DNA of 64,000 nucleotides from an uncultured Lachnospiraceae bacterium (GTDB lineage Bacteria; Bacillota; Clostridia; Lachnospirales; Lachnospiraceae), in the NCBI GenBank assembly GCA_947176505.1, contig CAMWQW010000020.1, positions 1 through 64,000 on the forward strand, given 5' to 3'. Position 1 is the first letter of the stretch. Every line of letters starts with the position of its first letter. Positions 38,984-48,577 of this stretch are shown here, piece after piece. The notes below the pieces were generated by a model. The model was given only the letters and a program-made list of their open reading frames with translations. It made no database searches and was not told the DNA's origin. Made by a program: the position numbers and the translations under genes.

Positions 38984-39444
38984 ATCCTTTGTACCTTTCA
39001 CAATTTCGAATTTGTATTGCATACGCATATTATACAGCAGATATTGGTTGTTCACAAATTTATTTTACATCAAACAGCCTGCAGGCTATTAAAACATCTC
39101 TGTCACCGAAGGGTTTCAACCTCTCGGTACCTTTACTCCTTCGTTCTACCCCCTTAGTAACTAGCTTTTTCATAAACTGTTTGATACTATCTTTTTAGTC
39201 CATGCCATACTATCTTTTGTGAAAAAAAGCATTAGCCACAATTGATAATATCACATCAAGTGTAATAGTGATTTGAACGGTGAGAAAGTCTAAGGTGCTT
39301 TGAGATGTTGTCTGACATCAAGGGTTTAAAGGCAGCGTCTTGAGCCGCCTGCTTTCTAATGGGCGGCGACTGATTGTGTATGGAGCCTAGAAGTGGTATA
39401 ATTACAAAATCAATTAAATCTATTAAAGAAGAAAAACAGTGGAA
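38984..39444. other. Gene-free gap
   Basis: No coding frame with a ribosome binding site and no clear repeat or hairpin with a T run is seen in this 460-bp stretch. It separates the MORN lipoprotein, read leftward, from the VOC fragment. It presumably holds the promoter of the lipoprotein gene. Confidence 0.4.
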
Positions 39445-39577
39445 ATGGGAGCAACTTTATATTAAAAATACAAATGAAGTAGTAGTATTTTATCAAGAGG
39501 CTTTTGGTCTGATATTGGGCTATAACGAAAAAAGTTCAGATGGAAAACATATTTTCAAAGGGGATATTTTATGCTAA
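39445..39577 (+). pseudogene. Truncated VOC-family protein
   Basis: An N-terminal fragment of a glyoxalase/bleomycin-resistance-fold protein (LYIKNTNEVVVFYQEAFGLILGY). ATG 39445 reads MGAT and then needs a one-base shift to join the conserved part. The frame ends after 45 codons, about a third of a normal VOC protein, overlapping the M3 peptidase region. Confidence 0.7.
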
Positions 39578-39594
39578 AGAATAAAGAGGATGAC

Positions 39595-41118
39595 ATGAGA
39601 TTTTCAGCATGGGATTATACAAGACCTGATTATGCAGAGGTAAAGAAAAAAATAAACGACTGTAAAAACCTGATGCAAATCGCCACATCTTATCAGATGT
39701 TCCGCGATGCATGGCTGGATGTAAAAAAAGAAATAGAATATATGGTATTTCAGGAGGAGATTATTTATATACGCCATCTGTGCGGAATAGATTATCAGTA
39801 TAGTCTTGAGGAAGTTGAAATACAAAATAAAGAAGAGCCGGCACTGTATGCGTTACGCGATGAGTGTAATGAGATTGCGGCGGGTTCTCCGTATCGTAGT
39901 GAATTGGAACAGGAATTTGGGAAACAGATTTTTGCGTATGTTGATCAGCACAGGACTGTGGGAAATTCGAACAGTATGAGACTGCAGTCGGAAGAAGCAA
40001 CATTGGTCATGCAGTACAGACAAATAATGACAAAGGACAGACGTGATGATGAAGAACTGTTTCAGGTGTTTCGAAAGTTGATAGAAATTCGCTGTGAGCT
40101 TGCTGACAGCCTTGGCTATGACAGCTACATAGAGCTTGGCTATCACCTTCAGGGACGATGGGATTATGGAATAAGAGAGATAACAGAGTTCCGTAATAAT
40201 ATCCGAAAATATGTTACGCCCGTAGTAGATGATATAAAAGTAAGAAAAATTGATTTTACATATCCGCCTGCAATTGCCACAAGTACAGGGGAGTTGATTT
40301 CTTCCATTGCCGAGATGTTCAAGGATCTATCTGATGAGACGGGAAATTATATTGAGGAGATGATGCGGAAGGAACGATACGATCTGGAAATAAGGGAGAA
40401 TAAGCGCAGTAACTTGTTTACGTGCTGTATGCTGCCATATGAGAAGCTGCCTTTTGTCATTGGAAATTTTACAGGCGATGGAATGGAAACGGGGTATGCG
40501 GTCCATGAATTTGGGCACGGCTTTGCTTTTTATACTGCGGCGCGAAAACAACCATTATATGAATTATATCGGTCCTCTCCGGCTGTGAACGAAATACACT
40601 CTAAAACCATGGAGCATTTTATGTACCCCTACTTAAACAGGTTCGTGGGAGAACATAAAAAAGAGTATATACGAAATCATTTGATGCAGCAGCTTGAAAA
40701 TCTCGCATACCGCTGTGCTATAGATGAATTTGAGCATCTAATGTATGATAAAAACTTGTCAAGGGTACGGCTTTGTGAATTGTGGGCTGACATTTCAAGC
40801 AGATACATTCCTTGGAACAGGATACCACTGGAAGATGTACATCAGGGAAGATGCTGGCCACGCCAAACACATATAGTTGAGAAACCGTTTTATTATATCC
40901 AATATGATATTGCGCAAATCAGTACTTACGAGTTTTATCTCAAAATGATGGGTAGCTTTAAGCAGGCATGGACAGATTATATGAGGCTGTGCGGTGAAGG
41001 TGGAAGTAAATCTTATTTGGAATTATTGGAAACTGCGCACTTATCTAATCCATTTACCGGGAACACCGTTGAGGAGATTTGCCGCCCGATTGTGGATGAA
41101 TTATACGATCTGTGCTGA
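39595..41118 (+). CDS. M3-family oligoendopeptidase
   Basis: The 507-aa cytoplasmic zinc peptidase has the HEFGH motif (about residues 304-308) and the downstream helical segments of thimet/PepF-type peptidases. It degrades short peptides. ATG 39595 is chosen with AGAGG upstream; ATG 39571 in frame overlaps the VOC fragment. Length is slightly below the family norm (about 560-600), mostly at the N-terminus. No operon partner. Confidence 0.85.
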   Translation: MRFSAWDYTRPDYAEVKKKINDCKNLMQIATSYQMFRDAWLDVKKEIEYMVFQEEIIYIRHLCGIDYQYSLEEVEIQNKEEPALYALRDECNEIAAGSPYRSELEQEFGKQIFAYVDQHRTVGNSNSMRLQSEEATLVMQYRQIMTKDRRDDEELFQVFRKLIEIRCELADSLGYDSYIELGYHLQGRWDYGIREITEFRNNIRKYVTPVVDDIKVRKIDFTYPPAIATSTGELISSIAEMFKDLSDETGNYIEEMMRKERYDLEIRENKRSNLFTCCMLPYEKLPFVIGNFTGDGMETGYAVHEFGHGFAFYTAARKQPLYELYRSSPAVNEIHSKTMEHFMYPYLNRFVGEHKKEYIRNHLMQQLENLAYRCAIDEFEHLMYDKNLSRVRLCELWADISSRYIPWNRIPLEDVHQGRCWPRQTHIVEKPFYYIQYDIAQISTYEFYLKMMGSFKQAWTDYMRLCGEGGSKSYLELLETAHLSNPFTGNTVEEICRPIVDELYDLC

Positions 41119-41189
41119 GGATGCCTTGCGGAAAGAACAGACTTAATTCATAATTAGTAAAAATAAAAAGGAACAGGAGGGAAAGTCTA

Positions 41190-41282
41190 TGAGACGAAAA
41201 GTGAGAGCATTATATAAAAACGGAGTCCAGAACACTTTTGCCCATGCAGAATAGCGGACATATAGAATTCTGTATGGGCAAA
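41190..41282 (+). promoter_or_regulatory. Possible leader peptide with hairpin
   Basis: ATG 41190 with AGGAGGG upstream begins a 21-codon frame (MRRKVRALYKNGVQNTFAHAE) that ends inside a 16-bp inverted repeat: TTTGCCCATGCAGAAT (41237-41252) and ATTCTGTATGGGCAAA (41267-41282), with one G-U pair. No T run follows. It resembles a leader peptide overlapping a hairpin, ahead of the gene at 41347. Confidence 0.45.
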
Positions 41283-41346
41283 TAATACTATATGTTCTGC
41301 TGTTTCTGCACTTTATTTATAAACAGATAAATAAGGAGCGGTAGAA

Positions 41347-41604
41347 ATGAAATACATAAATGCAGCAGAAATATTACCGGAACGGTTATTAAAGGAGCTT
41401 CAGACTTATATTGACGGAGAGGTAGTATATATTCCGAAATCGTCAACGAAAAAGGAATGGGGAGCCGACAGTGGTTCACGTACATTTTATCGGGAACGGA
41501 ATAAGGAAATACGAAGACTTTATAAAGAAGGCTCTTCCATCGATACGTTAATGAAGCAGTATAGTTTGGCTTATAGTACCATTAAAAAAATCATATACGG
41601 ATAG
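41347..41604 (+). CDS. CD3324-family small protein
   Basis: The 85-aa protein (MKYINAAEILPERLLKELQ, then IPKSSTKKEWG) matches a small Clostridia family of unknown role. Its C-terminal 35 residues look like a helix-turn-helix (IDTLMKQYSLAYSTIKKII), so DNA binding is likely. GGAGCGGTAG precedes ATG 41347. A hairpin terminator follows at 41609-41642. Confidence 0.75.
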   Translation: MKYINAAEILPERLLKELQTYIDGEVVYIPKSSTKKEWGADSGSRTFYRERNKEIRRLYKEGSSIDTLMKQYSLAYSTIKKIIYG

Positions 41605-41608
41605 TTCA

Positions 41609-41642
41609 AAGACGCTTGTCAAGAGAATGGCAGGCGTCTTTT
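41609..41642 (+). terminator. Terminator after the CD3324-type gene
   Basis: AAGACGCTTGTC and GGCAGGCGTCTT pair with G-U wobbles and are followed by TT. It ends the short transcript. Confidence 0.6.
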
Positions 41643-41736
41643 GTGGTAATTTTATTTATAATTATTTTTGCTTCTTGTAGCTGCGTTCTGCCGTTGCTAA
41701 AATGAATAGCAAACAATGAAAGGTTGGGTTAGGGAT

Positions 41737-42648
41737 ATGGCAAATATAACAACGAAACAGTTTCAGTTATTATCGGATAATCAGATGGTATGGGATTTAT
41801 TGGTGGAGAATTATGCAGCAAACAAAGTGGAGGCGCCATTTTTTGAATATGCAATCACATCCACATGGTTGGATAAACGTTATCTGTATATGAATAAGCT
41901 CTGGTTTGACGGGGACATGGCAGTGGGCTTTGTGTTCTATGAAGACCCTTGTACAGATATATACTTTTGTTTGCGTCATGGATATGAGGGACTGGCAGAT
42001 GAGATGATTGAATATGCCGAGAAGCATATGCCGGGAAATGATGAAGAAAAGACATTAATTTTGAATCCGGAACAGAAAGCGCTAATGGAAGCTGCCGGGA
42101 AAAGAGGGTACAGACAAAAATATGTCAACGAAAATTATGTGATTGATTTTGAAGCAGCCGCATTAAATTATCCGCTGCCGGACGGATTTCATTTTGTAGA
42201 TCCTGATCATGTGGATCCGGTAAAACTAGCGATTTGCATGTGGAAAGGATTTGACCATGAAGACAAGGGATCTTTTGAGAACTGGGAAGCAGAAGATCCC
42301 GGAACACCTTGGAATCCGCAAAAAGCATATCTGGGCATTATCAGTGATGTCATGGCGCCGCCGCCTCACGCTACTTATGAATATAATGTAATCATTGCAA
42401 ACGAACAGGATGAATATGTTTGCTTTTCCGGAATGTGGTGGGTGCCGGAAAATAAGCTTGCTTATATGGAGCCGCTTTGTACCATCCCGGAATACCGTCA
42501 TAAGGGATTGGCGGCAGCAGCACTTTCTAAGCATTATGGCAGAATGAGGGAACTGGGAGCCGAATGTATGACCGGAGGAGGGAATGATTTTTATCGCAGA
42601 ATCGGATACAATCGCAAATCTCTATCATATGGCTGGAAAAAGTTTTGA
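41737..42648 (+). CDS. GNAT-family N-acetyltransferase
   Basis: The 303-aa protein appears to have two GNAT-type halves. The C-terminal one holds the acetyl-CoA segment (IPEYRHKGLAAAALSKHYG) and ends GGGNDFYRRIGY. ATG 41737 begins MANITTKQF; ATG 41716 in frame is an alternative. The acceptor substrate is unknown. It belongs to a run of acetyltransferase and VOC genes typical of accessory regions. Confidence 0.85.
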   Translation: MANITTKQFQLLSDNQMVWDLLVENYAANKVEAPFFEYAITSTWLDKRYLYMNKLWFDGDMAVGFVFYEDPCTDIYFCLRHGYEGLADEMIEYAEKHMPGNDEEKTLILNPEQKALMEAAGKRGYRQKYVNENYVIDFEAAALNYPLPDGFHFVDPDHVDPVKLAICMWKGFDHEDKGSFENWEAEDPGTPWNPQKAYLGIISDVMAPPPHATYEYNVIIANEQDEYVCFSGMWWVPENKLAYMEPLCTIPEYRHKGLAAAALSKHYGRMRELGAECMTGGGNDFYRRIGYNRKSLSYGWKKF

Positions 42649-42744
42649 TATTAATTTTGAATGCTTTATGGTAGAATAAATTATCTGATTTTGCCTTATG
42701 TGCCACATTAGTATGAGGAGTAATGAAGAAAGGTGATAAGCTAT

Positions 42745-43098
42745 ATGCGATTAGGAGAAATTAGCTTATTGACAAATGATGTTGTTAAATTAGCAGATTT
42801 TTATAAAGCGCTTCTTGAAACAAACAATGATAGCAAAGATGAAGTACATCAAACAATCATTGCAGAAGAAACAATGCTGACAATTTATAATGATGGTTCA
42901 GTCAAAAATAATGACAATCAAAATATGTGTATGGCGTTTACTGTAGACGATATAGAAAAAGAATATCGAAAAGTTATAACATTAGGGGCGGAAATAATTG
43001 AAGCGCCAACGAAACGTCCATGGGGTGCTGTAAACATGAGTTTTTATGACCCCGACAGAAATGTCGTATATTTAAGGAGTTTTTCGGCGGATAAATAA
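42745..43098 (+). CDS. VOC-family protein
   Basis: The 117-aa glyoxalase/bleomycin-resistance-fold protein shows two beta-alpha-beta-beta-beta halves (ISLLTNDVVKLADFYKALL; FTVDDIEKEYRKVITLGAEI; DPDRNVVYLRSF). ATG 42745 is used because AAAGGTGAT lies upstream; GTG 42733 is part of that site. It may bind a metal and an antibiotic or metabolite. Specific role unknown. Confidence 0.85.
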   Translation: MRLGEISLLTNDVVKLADFYKALLETNNDSKDEVHQTIIAEETMLTIYNDGSVKNNDNQNMCMAFTVDDIEKEYRKVITLGAEIIEAPTKRPWGAVNMSFYDPDRNVVYLRSFSADK

Positions 43099-43182
43099 AT
43101 TATGGCGGAGACAGTAAATACAGTAAGGTTGTTGCAGTGTCCGGTAAAATGCTACACTGAAATTGGAAACTGAGAGGAAACT

Positions 43183-43692
43183 ATGGTATTAAAAAAATAT
43201 CAAAAAGAACATTCGGCAATTATTTGTAGTTGGATTAAAGACGAAAAGAGTTTATACCAATGGTCTGCAAATAGAATAGGGAAGTTTCCGCTTGCAGATG
43301 ATGATCTGAACGAAAATTATGCACCTATGATGAAAGGTAACAGGTTTATTCCGCTTTGTGCATTTGATGATAACGGGAATCTTGTGGGGCATCTGTATGT
43401 TAGGTATCCAGATGAAAATGATGACAGCATTGTACGTTTCGGATTTGTTATTGTGGCTCCTGTTTTGAGAGGTTGCGGCAATGGTAAGAAGATGTTGCGT
43501 CTGGCAATCGATTATGCGAAAAATACTTTGAATGCATCTAAAATTACATTAGGAGTATTTACAAATAATGACAGTGCAAGATACTGCTATGAGTCAGTCG
43601 GTTTTAAACCCATCGGAAAAACGGAAATCTATAAAATGTCCATTGGTGAATGGGAATGTATTGAAATGGAATTAAATTTGGAGAAAGACTGA
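43183..43692 (+). CDS. GNAT-family N-acetyltransferase
   Basis: A 169-aa RimJ/RimL-like acetyltransferase with FVIVAPVLRGCGNGKKML as the acetyl-CoA loop and NDSARYCYESVGF at the C-terminus. ATG 43183 follows GAGAGGAA. It could modify proteins or small amines. It precedes a perfect terminator shared with the convergent metG. Confidence 0.87.
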   Translation: MVLKKYQKEHSAIICSWIKDEKSLYQWSANRIGKFPLADDDLNENYAPMMKGNRFIPLCAFDDNGNLVGHLYVRYPDENDDSIVRFGFVIVAPVLRGCGNGKKMLRLAIDYAKNTLNASKITLGVFTNNDSARYCYESVGFKPIGKTEIYKMSIGEWECIEMELNLEKD

Positions 43693-43750
43693 CTATTAAA
43701 AGATAAGCCGGAATTTGAAAGAAAAGACAGAATGTGAAAAGTATAACTTA

Positions 43751-43778
43751 AAAGAGAGGTCAGACTGAACCTCTCTTT
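43751..43778. terminator. Bidirectional terminator
   Basis: AAAGAGAGGT (43751-43760), loop CAGACTGA and ACCTCTCTTT (43769-43778) form a perfect 10-bp stem with A and T flanks on both sides. It serves the acetyltransferase gene from the left and metG from the right. Confidence 0.8.
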
Positions 43779-43794
43779 ATAAGTGTTAATGCGA

Positions 43795-45420
43795 TTAAAT
43801 GTGTTTTAATTTTTCTGTCTCAGTTTCAATAACCTTTTTATCGATTCTTTGGAACAAGATTTCTACTTGGGGAAGTGAATAGCCGGATGGAACAGATTGC
43901 TTTACCCATTTACTATTGATACCCAGCCATTTGCACACTTTTTCTGATGAAAATGGTAAAAAAGGGGAGAGCAGAACAGCCAGATTAGCGATAATCTGCA
44001 CACATTGATAAAGTGTATTGTCACATGCTTTTTTATCATTACTTCTGGTAATCCAAGGATGTTCCGAATCAAAAAACTTATTTGCGTATCTTACAAAATC
44101 AAATATTCCAGTAAGTGCGTCTTTGAAAGCGCCGTTTTCAATCTGCCTGCTGACGGAAATAAATAATTTATCTATCTGTTCATTGATAGCCGAATCAACC
44201 GTTCCGCTCGGTACGATTCCATCACAGTATTTTGTAATAAATGTTAATGAACGGTTCACAAAATTCCCGTATGCTCCAAGTAACTCTCCATTGTGGCTGT
44301 GAACATATTCTCTCCACGAAAAATCAGCATCTTTCTTTTCAGGACCGTTTACAAGGAAAAAGTACCGAATAGAATCCGCTTCGTAATGCCAAAGCAGGTC
44401 CTTAACCCAAATTGCATAATTTTGGCTGGTAGAAATTTTCTTTCCTTCTAAAGTCAGATATTCGCTTGATACAATCTGGTCGGGCAGATGCCAATTTTCA
44501 TCATTTGCCAGCAAAAGCGAAGGTAAAATAATTGTGTGGAACGGAATATTATCTTTTCCGTGCACATAATAATGTTTTGCATTTTTATCCCAGAACTCAT
44601 GAAAATCGGCGCCTCTTGATTCGGCAGATACCTTACTCGCAGACAAATATCCCAATACATTTTCAGCCCATATATAAATTGTCTTGTTTTCATAACCGTC
44701 TTTTGGAACTTTTATTCCCCATTCCAAATCTCTTGTCAGAGCGCGGTCTCTTAATCCTTCATCTAGGTACCTATTTGTAAATGCAATCGCATTTTTCCTC
44801 CAGTTCGGATGATTGTCGACCAGTGCTCTTAGCTCATCTTGTAATTTGGTAATAGCTATATATAAATGTTTTGCATTTTTAAAGCTGATAGGCTTTCCGC
44901 ATACTGCACAAATTGGTTCTATAAGATTCTCCGGTTCGAGTACGATACCACAGGCATCACACTGCTCGCCCCTAGTGTCATTTCCGCATTGTGGACATTT
45001 TCCTAACACAAAGCGGTCAGCCAGAAAGTTATCGCAATTTTCACAATATGCCTGCGGGGCTTCCTTTTCGTATACATAGCTGCTTTCATACAATTTTTTG
45101 TGAAATTCTCTTACAAATTTCTTGTGCTCCTTTGCAGATGTTTTGGTATATACGTCATAGCTGAAACCTAACTTGTCAAAGCATTTCACAAATTCTTCAT
45201 GATAAAAATCACTGACTTCTTGTGGAGTTTTATTCTCTTGTCTGGCTCGAATTGCGACAGGAGTTCCGTGACAATCACTTCCGGACACGAAACATACATT
45301 GTCTCCAACAGCCCTGTGATATCTGGCTAATACGTCTCCGGGTAATAATCCGGCTATGTGACCTATGTGCAGTGAACCGTTTGCATACGGCCATGCGCCG
45401 CCAATTAAAATATTTCTCAT
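43795..45420 (-). CDS. metG: Methionyl-tRNA synthetase
   Basis: A class I synthetase of 541 aa. It has HIGH in LHIGHIAG (residues 18-21) and a KMSKS variant KKISTS. The connective insert carries paired Cys knuckles (CENC, CPQC, CDAC, CAVC), as in the E. coli type. The C-terminal EMAP/Trbp111-like domain of longer enzymes is absent. ATG 45420 has GAGGT upstream; the frame is open to 45468, but without a site. It is controlled by the T-box at 45484-45790. Its place among accessory genes suggests a second copy beside a housekeeping enzyme elsewhere. Confidence 0.92.
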   Translation of the reverse strand: MRNILIGGAWPYANGSLHIGHIAGLLPGDVLARYHRAVGDNVCFVSGSDCHGTPVAIRARQENKTPQEVSDFYHEEFVKCFDKLGFSYDVYTKTSAKEHKKFVREFHKKLYESSYVYEKEAPQAYCENCDNFLADRFVLGKCPQCGNDTRGEQCDACGIVLEPENLIEPICAVCGKPISFKNAKHLYIAITKLQDELRALVDNHPNWRKNAIAFTNRYLDEGLRDRALTRDLEWGIKVPKDGYENKTIYIWAENVLGYLSASKVSAESRGADFHEFWDKNAKHYYVHGKDNIPFHTIILPSLLLANDENWHLPDQIVSSEYLTLEGKKISTSQNYAIWVKDLLWHYEADSIRYFFLVNGPEKKDADFSWREYVHSHNGELLGAYGNFVNRSLTFITKYCDGIVPSGTVDSAINEQIDKLFISVSRQIENGAFKDALTGIFDFVRYANKFFDSEHPWITRSNDKKACDNTLYQCVQIIANLAVLLSPFLPFSSEKVCKWLGINSKWVKQSVPSGYSLPQVEILFQRIDKKVIETETEKLKHI

Positions 45421-45483
45421 CTTACATACCTCATTTCTCATTCTATAGTCAACAACATTAGAAATCACCTCAATTTATTCAAC

Positions 45484-45790
45484 CAAAAAAAGCCCTCCTC
45501 TCTGAAAAATTTCTTTTTCAGGGACGAGAGCAAATGCTTCGTGTTACCACCCTAAATTCACCGATATCTCACGATATAAGCCTTATCAACTACGGATGAG
45601 AAATGATTCATCGATAGTCTATCACTGTAACGGGTGCACCCGTCGTAGCCTTGGCATAATAGCTTCGGTACGCAGCTCCGGGACCATTTTCAGCAGTTCC
45701 TTCTGTGTCTGTTCTCACCTGTCCAGACTCTCTGTAACATATCTAACCACTTACTCTTCTCTTCATAGCCTTTGATAATATTTTTTTATA
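45484..45790 (-). promoter_or_regulatory. T-box riboswitch, methionine specific
   Basis: Read on the minus strand, the leader has the AGAGAG and GGTGAGAAC elements of stem I. A specifier ATG follows within GAAAATGGTCC (codon at 45687-45685), then the T-box AGGGTGGTAACACG (near 45553-45540). It ends with a terminator hairpin ending in seven T (about 45530-45484). Uncharged tRNA-Met would pair with the specifier and T-box and allow read-through into metG. Confidence 0.9.
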
Positions 45791-45970
45791 ACCATACAGC
45801 GAAATCATCCGTTTGTCAACGGTGTAATAAAATCATTTCATTGCAAATAAAAAGTCCTCAGAATATAATAAAGGAGTCGGGGAATTTTATGGAGCAATAG
45901 CGAGTTTATCAGATGCATTGGATAGATTGAAACAGATTGGTACTGGAATCTGATTTGGAGGTAAGATGTT

Positions 45971-46654
45971 ATGGCGGATATATCTTTATATTATAGGGAG
46001 GAAGGAAAAGGCGTCCCGTTTTTTCTTTTGCACGGCAATGGGGAAGACGGGACTTATTTTGTGAATCAGATGAATTTCTTTTGCAATCAATATAGAATGA
46101 TTGCAGTAGATACAAGAGGGCACGGAAAATCTCCGAGGGGAAGCGCTCCTTTTACGATTGCACAATTTGCCGAGGATTTGAATGAATTAATGATTGAAAT
46201 GCAAATTCCCAAGGCTATTATTTTAGGCTTTTCTGACGGCGCTAATATAGCTATGAAATTTGCGCTTAAATATCCTCAGAAAGTATCGGCACTCATATTG
46301 AATGGAGGCAATTTGGACACCGAAGGAATCAAAACGAGGGTTCAGCTTCCGATAGAAATCGGATATAGAATAGTAAAACAATTTGCTTCAAAGTCGCAAG
46401 AAGCGAAGCGTAATATGGAAATGTTAGGGTTAATGGTGCATGAACCTAATATAGAATTGTCCAAGCTGCGTTCCATTCATATACCGGCACTCGTTATAGC
46501 GGGAACGAGGGATATGGTTAAAGAATCGCATACGGAACTTATTGCAGCAAATATTCCGAATGCTAAATTGGCAATTGTGAAAGGAAATCATTTCATTGCC
46601 AATAAAAAAGCATTTGAATTTAATAAAGAAGTCGAGAAATTTTTACTTGATTAA
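45971..46654 (+). CDS. Alpha/beta-fold hydrolase
   Basis: The 227-aa protein has an oxyanion segment (LLHGNGEDG), nucleophile elbow GFSDG (Ser about 88), an acid near GTRDM and His in KGNHF. This is a complete catalytic triad. It is probably an esterase or similar hydrolase; the substrate is unknown. GGAGGTAAG precedes ATG 45971. The stretch from 45791 to 45970 has no clear gene. Confidence 0.87.
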   Translation: MADISLYYREEGKGVPFFLLHGNGEDGTYFVNQMNFFCNQYRMIAVDTRGHGKSPRGSAPFTIAQFAEDLNELMIEMQIPKAIILGFSDGANIAMKFALKYPQKVSALILNGGNLDTEGIKTRVQLPIEIGYRIVKQFASKSQEAKRNMEMLGLMVHEPNIELSKLRSIHIPALVIAGTRDMVKESHTELIAANIPNAKLAIVKGNHFIANKKAFEFNKEVEKFLLD

Positions 46655-46758
46655 TCTTGTTTTTTATGGTGAGAGCAATCGGGGTAAGCATTAACAGAAG
46701 AACGCCTAAAGGCGGCATAAATGAGTCCATGTACGTGGATACAAACGGGACAGTTGAT

Positions 46759-46972
46759 GAGGAATATCATGTTCAGGTAGGAAACAATGATTACTATGTG
46801 GATCTGCTCTTTTATCATAGGGAATTGCAGTGTCTTGTAGCAATTGATTTGAAAATAGATGATTTCAAACCGGAATATTTAGGGAAAATGGATTTTTATT
46901 TAGAGGCATTGGACAGAGATGTGAGGAAACCTCATGAAAATCCAAGTGTTGGAATGATTTTGTGTAAGAATG
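46759..46972 (+). pseudogene. DUF1016/YhcG nuclease fragment
   Basis: The segment EEYHVQVGNNDYYVDLLFYH through LVAIDLKIDDFKPEYLGKMD and RDVRKPHENPSVG is the C-terminal PDDEXK-like core of DUF1016 proteins. The family has about 350 residues and the N-terminal half is missing here. The frame runs on into the next gene (to 47079), with a tail unrelated to the family. It is a relic. Confidence 0.75.
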
Positions 46973-47005
46973 CAGTTATAGCTACGTATAGGATGGGAGA
47001 AAAGG

Positions 47006-47884
47006 ATGAGATTATTAATTTACGGGGCTGGAGTAATCGGCTGTTTATATGCGGCATTATTCGACAATGCAGGATATGACACGACTGTGTATGCACGTGG
47101 GAAAAGGCTGGAATCACTTAAAAAATCCGGTTTGCTATATAAATTGAATGGGCAGATACATAAAGCCGATGTTAAGATAATCGAAAAAGTAGCAATTGAT
47201 GACAGATTTGATTACATATTTTTGACCGTAAAAGAGTATCAGGTGCATACTGCATTAGAAGAATTGAGTTTAAACGCCAGCCCTAATATAGTGACAATGG
47301 TAAATACCCTTGAGCCGTATGGCAAATGGGAAAAGATATGTGGAGAGGGGCGGATTATACCCGCGTTTCCCGGTGCGGGCGGCAGTTTTAAGGAAGATAT
47401 TCTGAATGCGGCGCTTACGCCGAAAGTTATTCAGCCTACAACTTTTGCAGAAATAAACGGAAGCAAAACGAAACGTATGGCAGAGCTGTCATTGATATTT
47501 AAGAAGTCGAAAATCCCGTATCAGATTGTAAGAAATATGCACGAGTGGCAGCTATGCCATCTTGCGATGGTAGTGCCGATTGCTGACGCATACTATGAAG
47601 CAGGCTGCCCGGAAAAGGTATGGCGGGAAAAAAGGGTTATGACCAAAACTGCAAAGCAAATGAAAAGAAATTTCAGAGAGCTTTATGATTCGGGAGTAAA
47701 TCTTTCGCCGTGGAAAATGAATCTGTTCAGGCTGATGCCCGTGTGGATTTTGAGAGCGGGTATTACCGTAACCTTTATGAGCAGCTTCGGCAATATGTTT
47801 ATGTATCAGCATTCAATGAATGCACCCGAAGAAATGAGAAAGCTGCATCTACAGTTTTATCAATATATGGAGAAGGAAACTTAA
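47006..47884 (+). CDS. Ketopantoate reductase-family (ApbA/PanE) protein
   Basis: The 292-aa protein begins with a dinucleotide-binding motif (LLIYGAGVIGCLYAA, GxGxxG) and has the C-terminal helical domain of the family. True PanE makes pantoate for coenzyme A synthesis. The C-terminal part (KRNFRELYDSGVNLSPWKM) differs from PanE, so another 2-hydroxyacid substrate is possible. It overlaps the end of the DUF1016 relic frame. Confidence 0.8.
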   Translation: MRLLIYGAGVIGCLYAALFDNAGYDTTVYARGKRLESLKKSGLLYKLNGQIHKADVKIIEKVAIDDRFDYIFLTVKEYQVHTALEELSLNASPNIVTMVNTLEPYGKWEKICGEGRIIPAFPGAGGSFKEDILNAALTPKVIQPTTFAEINGSKTKRMAELSLIFKKSKIPYQIVRNMHEWQLCHLAMVVPIADAYYEAGCPEKVWREKRVMTKTAKQMKRNFRELYDSGVNLSPWKMNLFRLMPVWILRAGITVTFMSSFGNMFMYQHSMNAPEEMRKLHLQFYQYMEKET

Positions 47885-47920
47885 TTCTGCCTTTACATAA
47901 AGAAAACAGTACTTTGCCCG

Positions 47921-48307
47921 CTAAATAGCAATCCACCAACATACACCATATCTATCAATAACGGTGGCGCAGCATTTGCTCCATGGCAACTCATGAATTG
48001 TTTCAATGACAACGCCGCCGTCACTTAGAACGTTATATGCGTTCTGAACCGCATCAGTACTTCCTAATTCAAACGCATTAAAAGTCATTGTCTGCCATTT
48101 CATCCGATGAATCACGCTTACATCATACGGTTTCGATGCCTCTGCTACGGCAAGAATCGGTTCGCTGTTTACTGACAGCTCGCAATGTTCATAAGCGGTT
48201 TGCGCATCGTTCTTGATCTCATAGGTTACTTCTGCCCCGAAAGCTCTGCAATATGTTTCAACCGCTTCAATACTGTTTATGACATATACCTGTGTATAGC
48301 ACTTCAT
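47921..48307 (-). CDS. VOC/PhnB-like protein
   Basis: The 128-aa protein has the PhnB-type pattern (YVINSIEAVETYCRAFGAEV at the start; ELPWSKCCATVIDRYGVCWW at the end). ATG 48307 follows GGAGGGAGA; the frame is open up to 48451, but without a site. Function unknown. A fragment of a related protein lies at 61099-61305. Confidence 0.85.
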   Translation of the reverse strand: MKCYTQVYVINSIEAVETYCRAFGAEVTYEIKNDAQTAYEHCELSVNSEPILAVAEASKPYDVSVIHRMKWQTMTFNAFELGSTDAVQNAYNVLSDGGVVIETIHELPWSKCCATVIDRYGVCWWIAI

Positions 48308-48577
48308 ATCTAATCTCCCTCCAACGTCTGAGCTATCCATGTAATTATAAGCTATTTGAGTAGCAAAACACAAGTCTGAAAAGGAACGGGAAAAAAGTGT
48401 ATTGACATACAAAGCAATAATGGTAAAATGAAATTGCTTAGTTTCAAGCAATTCTTTTTAGTCAGGGTTTATTCAAATATTTACTACCCATTTTAAAGGT
48501 CTTGATGTAGGACGAAAATTATGGTGCCATGGGCATCATGGTAAATTAAATATATAAAAATATAGGAGAGGAAAGCT

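Noticed and set aside
46657..47079. Intact 140-aa gene
   Set aside because: Only the C-terminal core of DUF1016 is recognisable, the ends are unrelated and the frame runs into the start of the next gene; treated as a relic.
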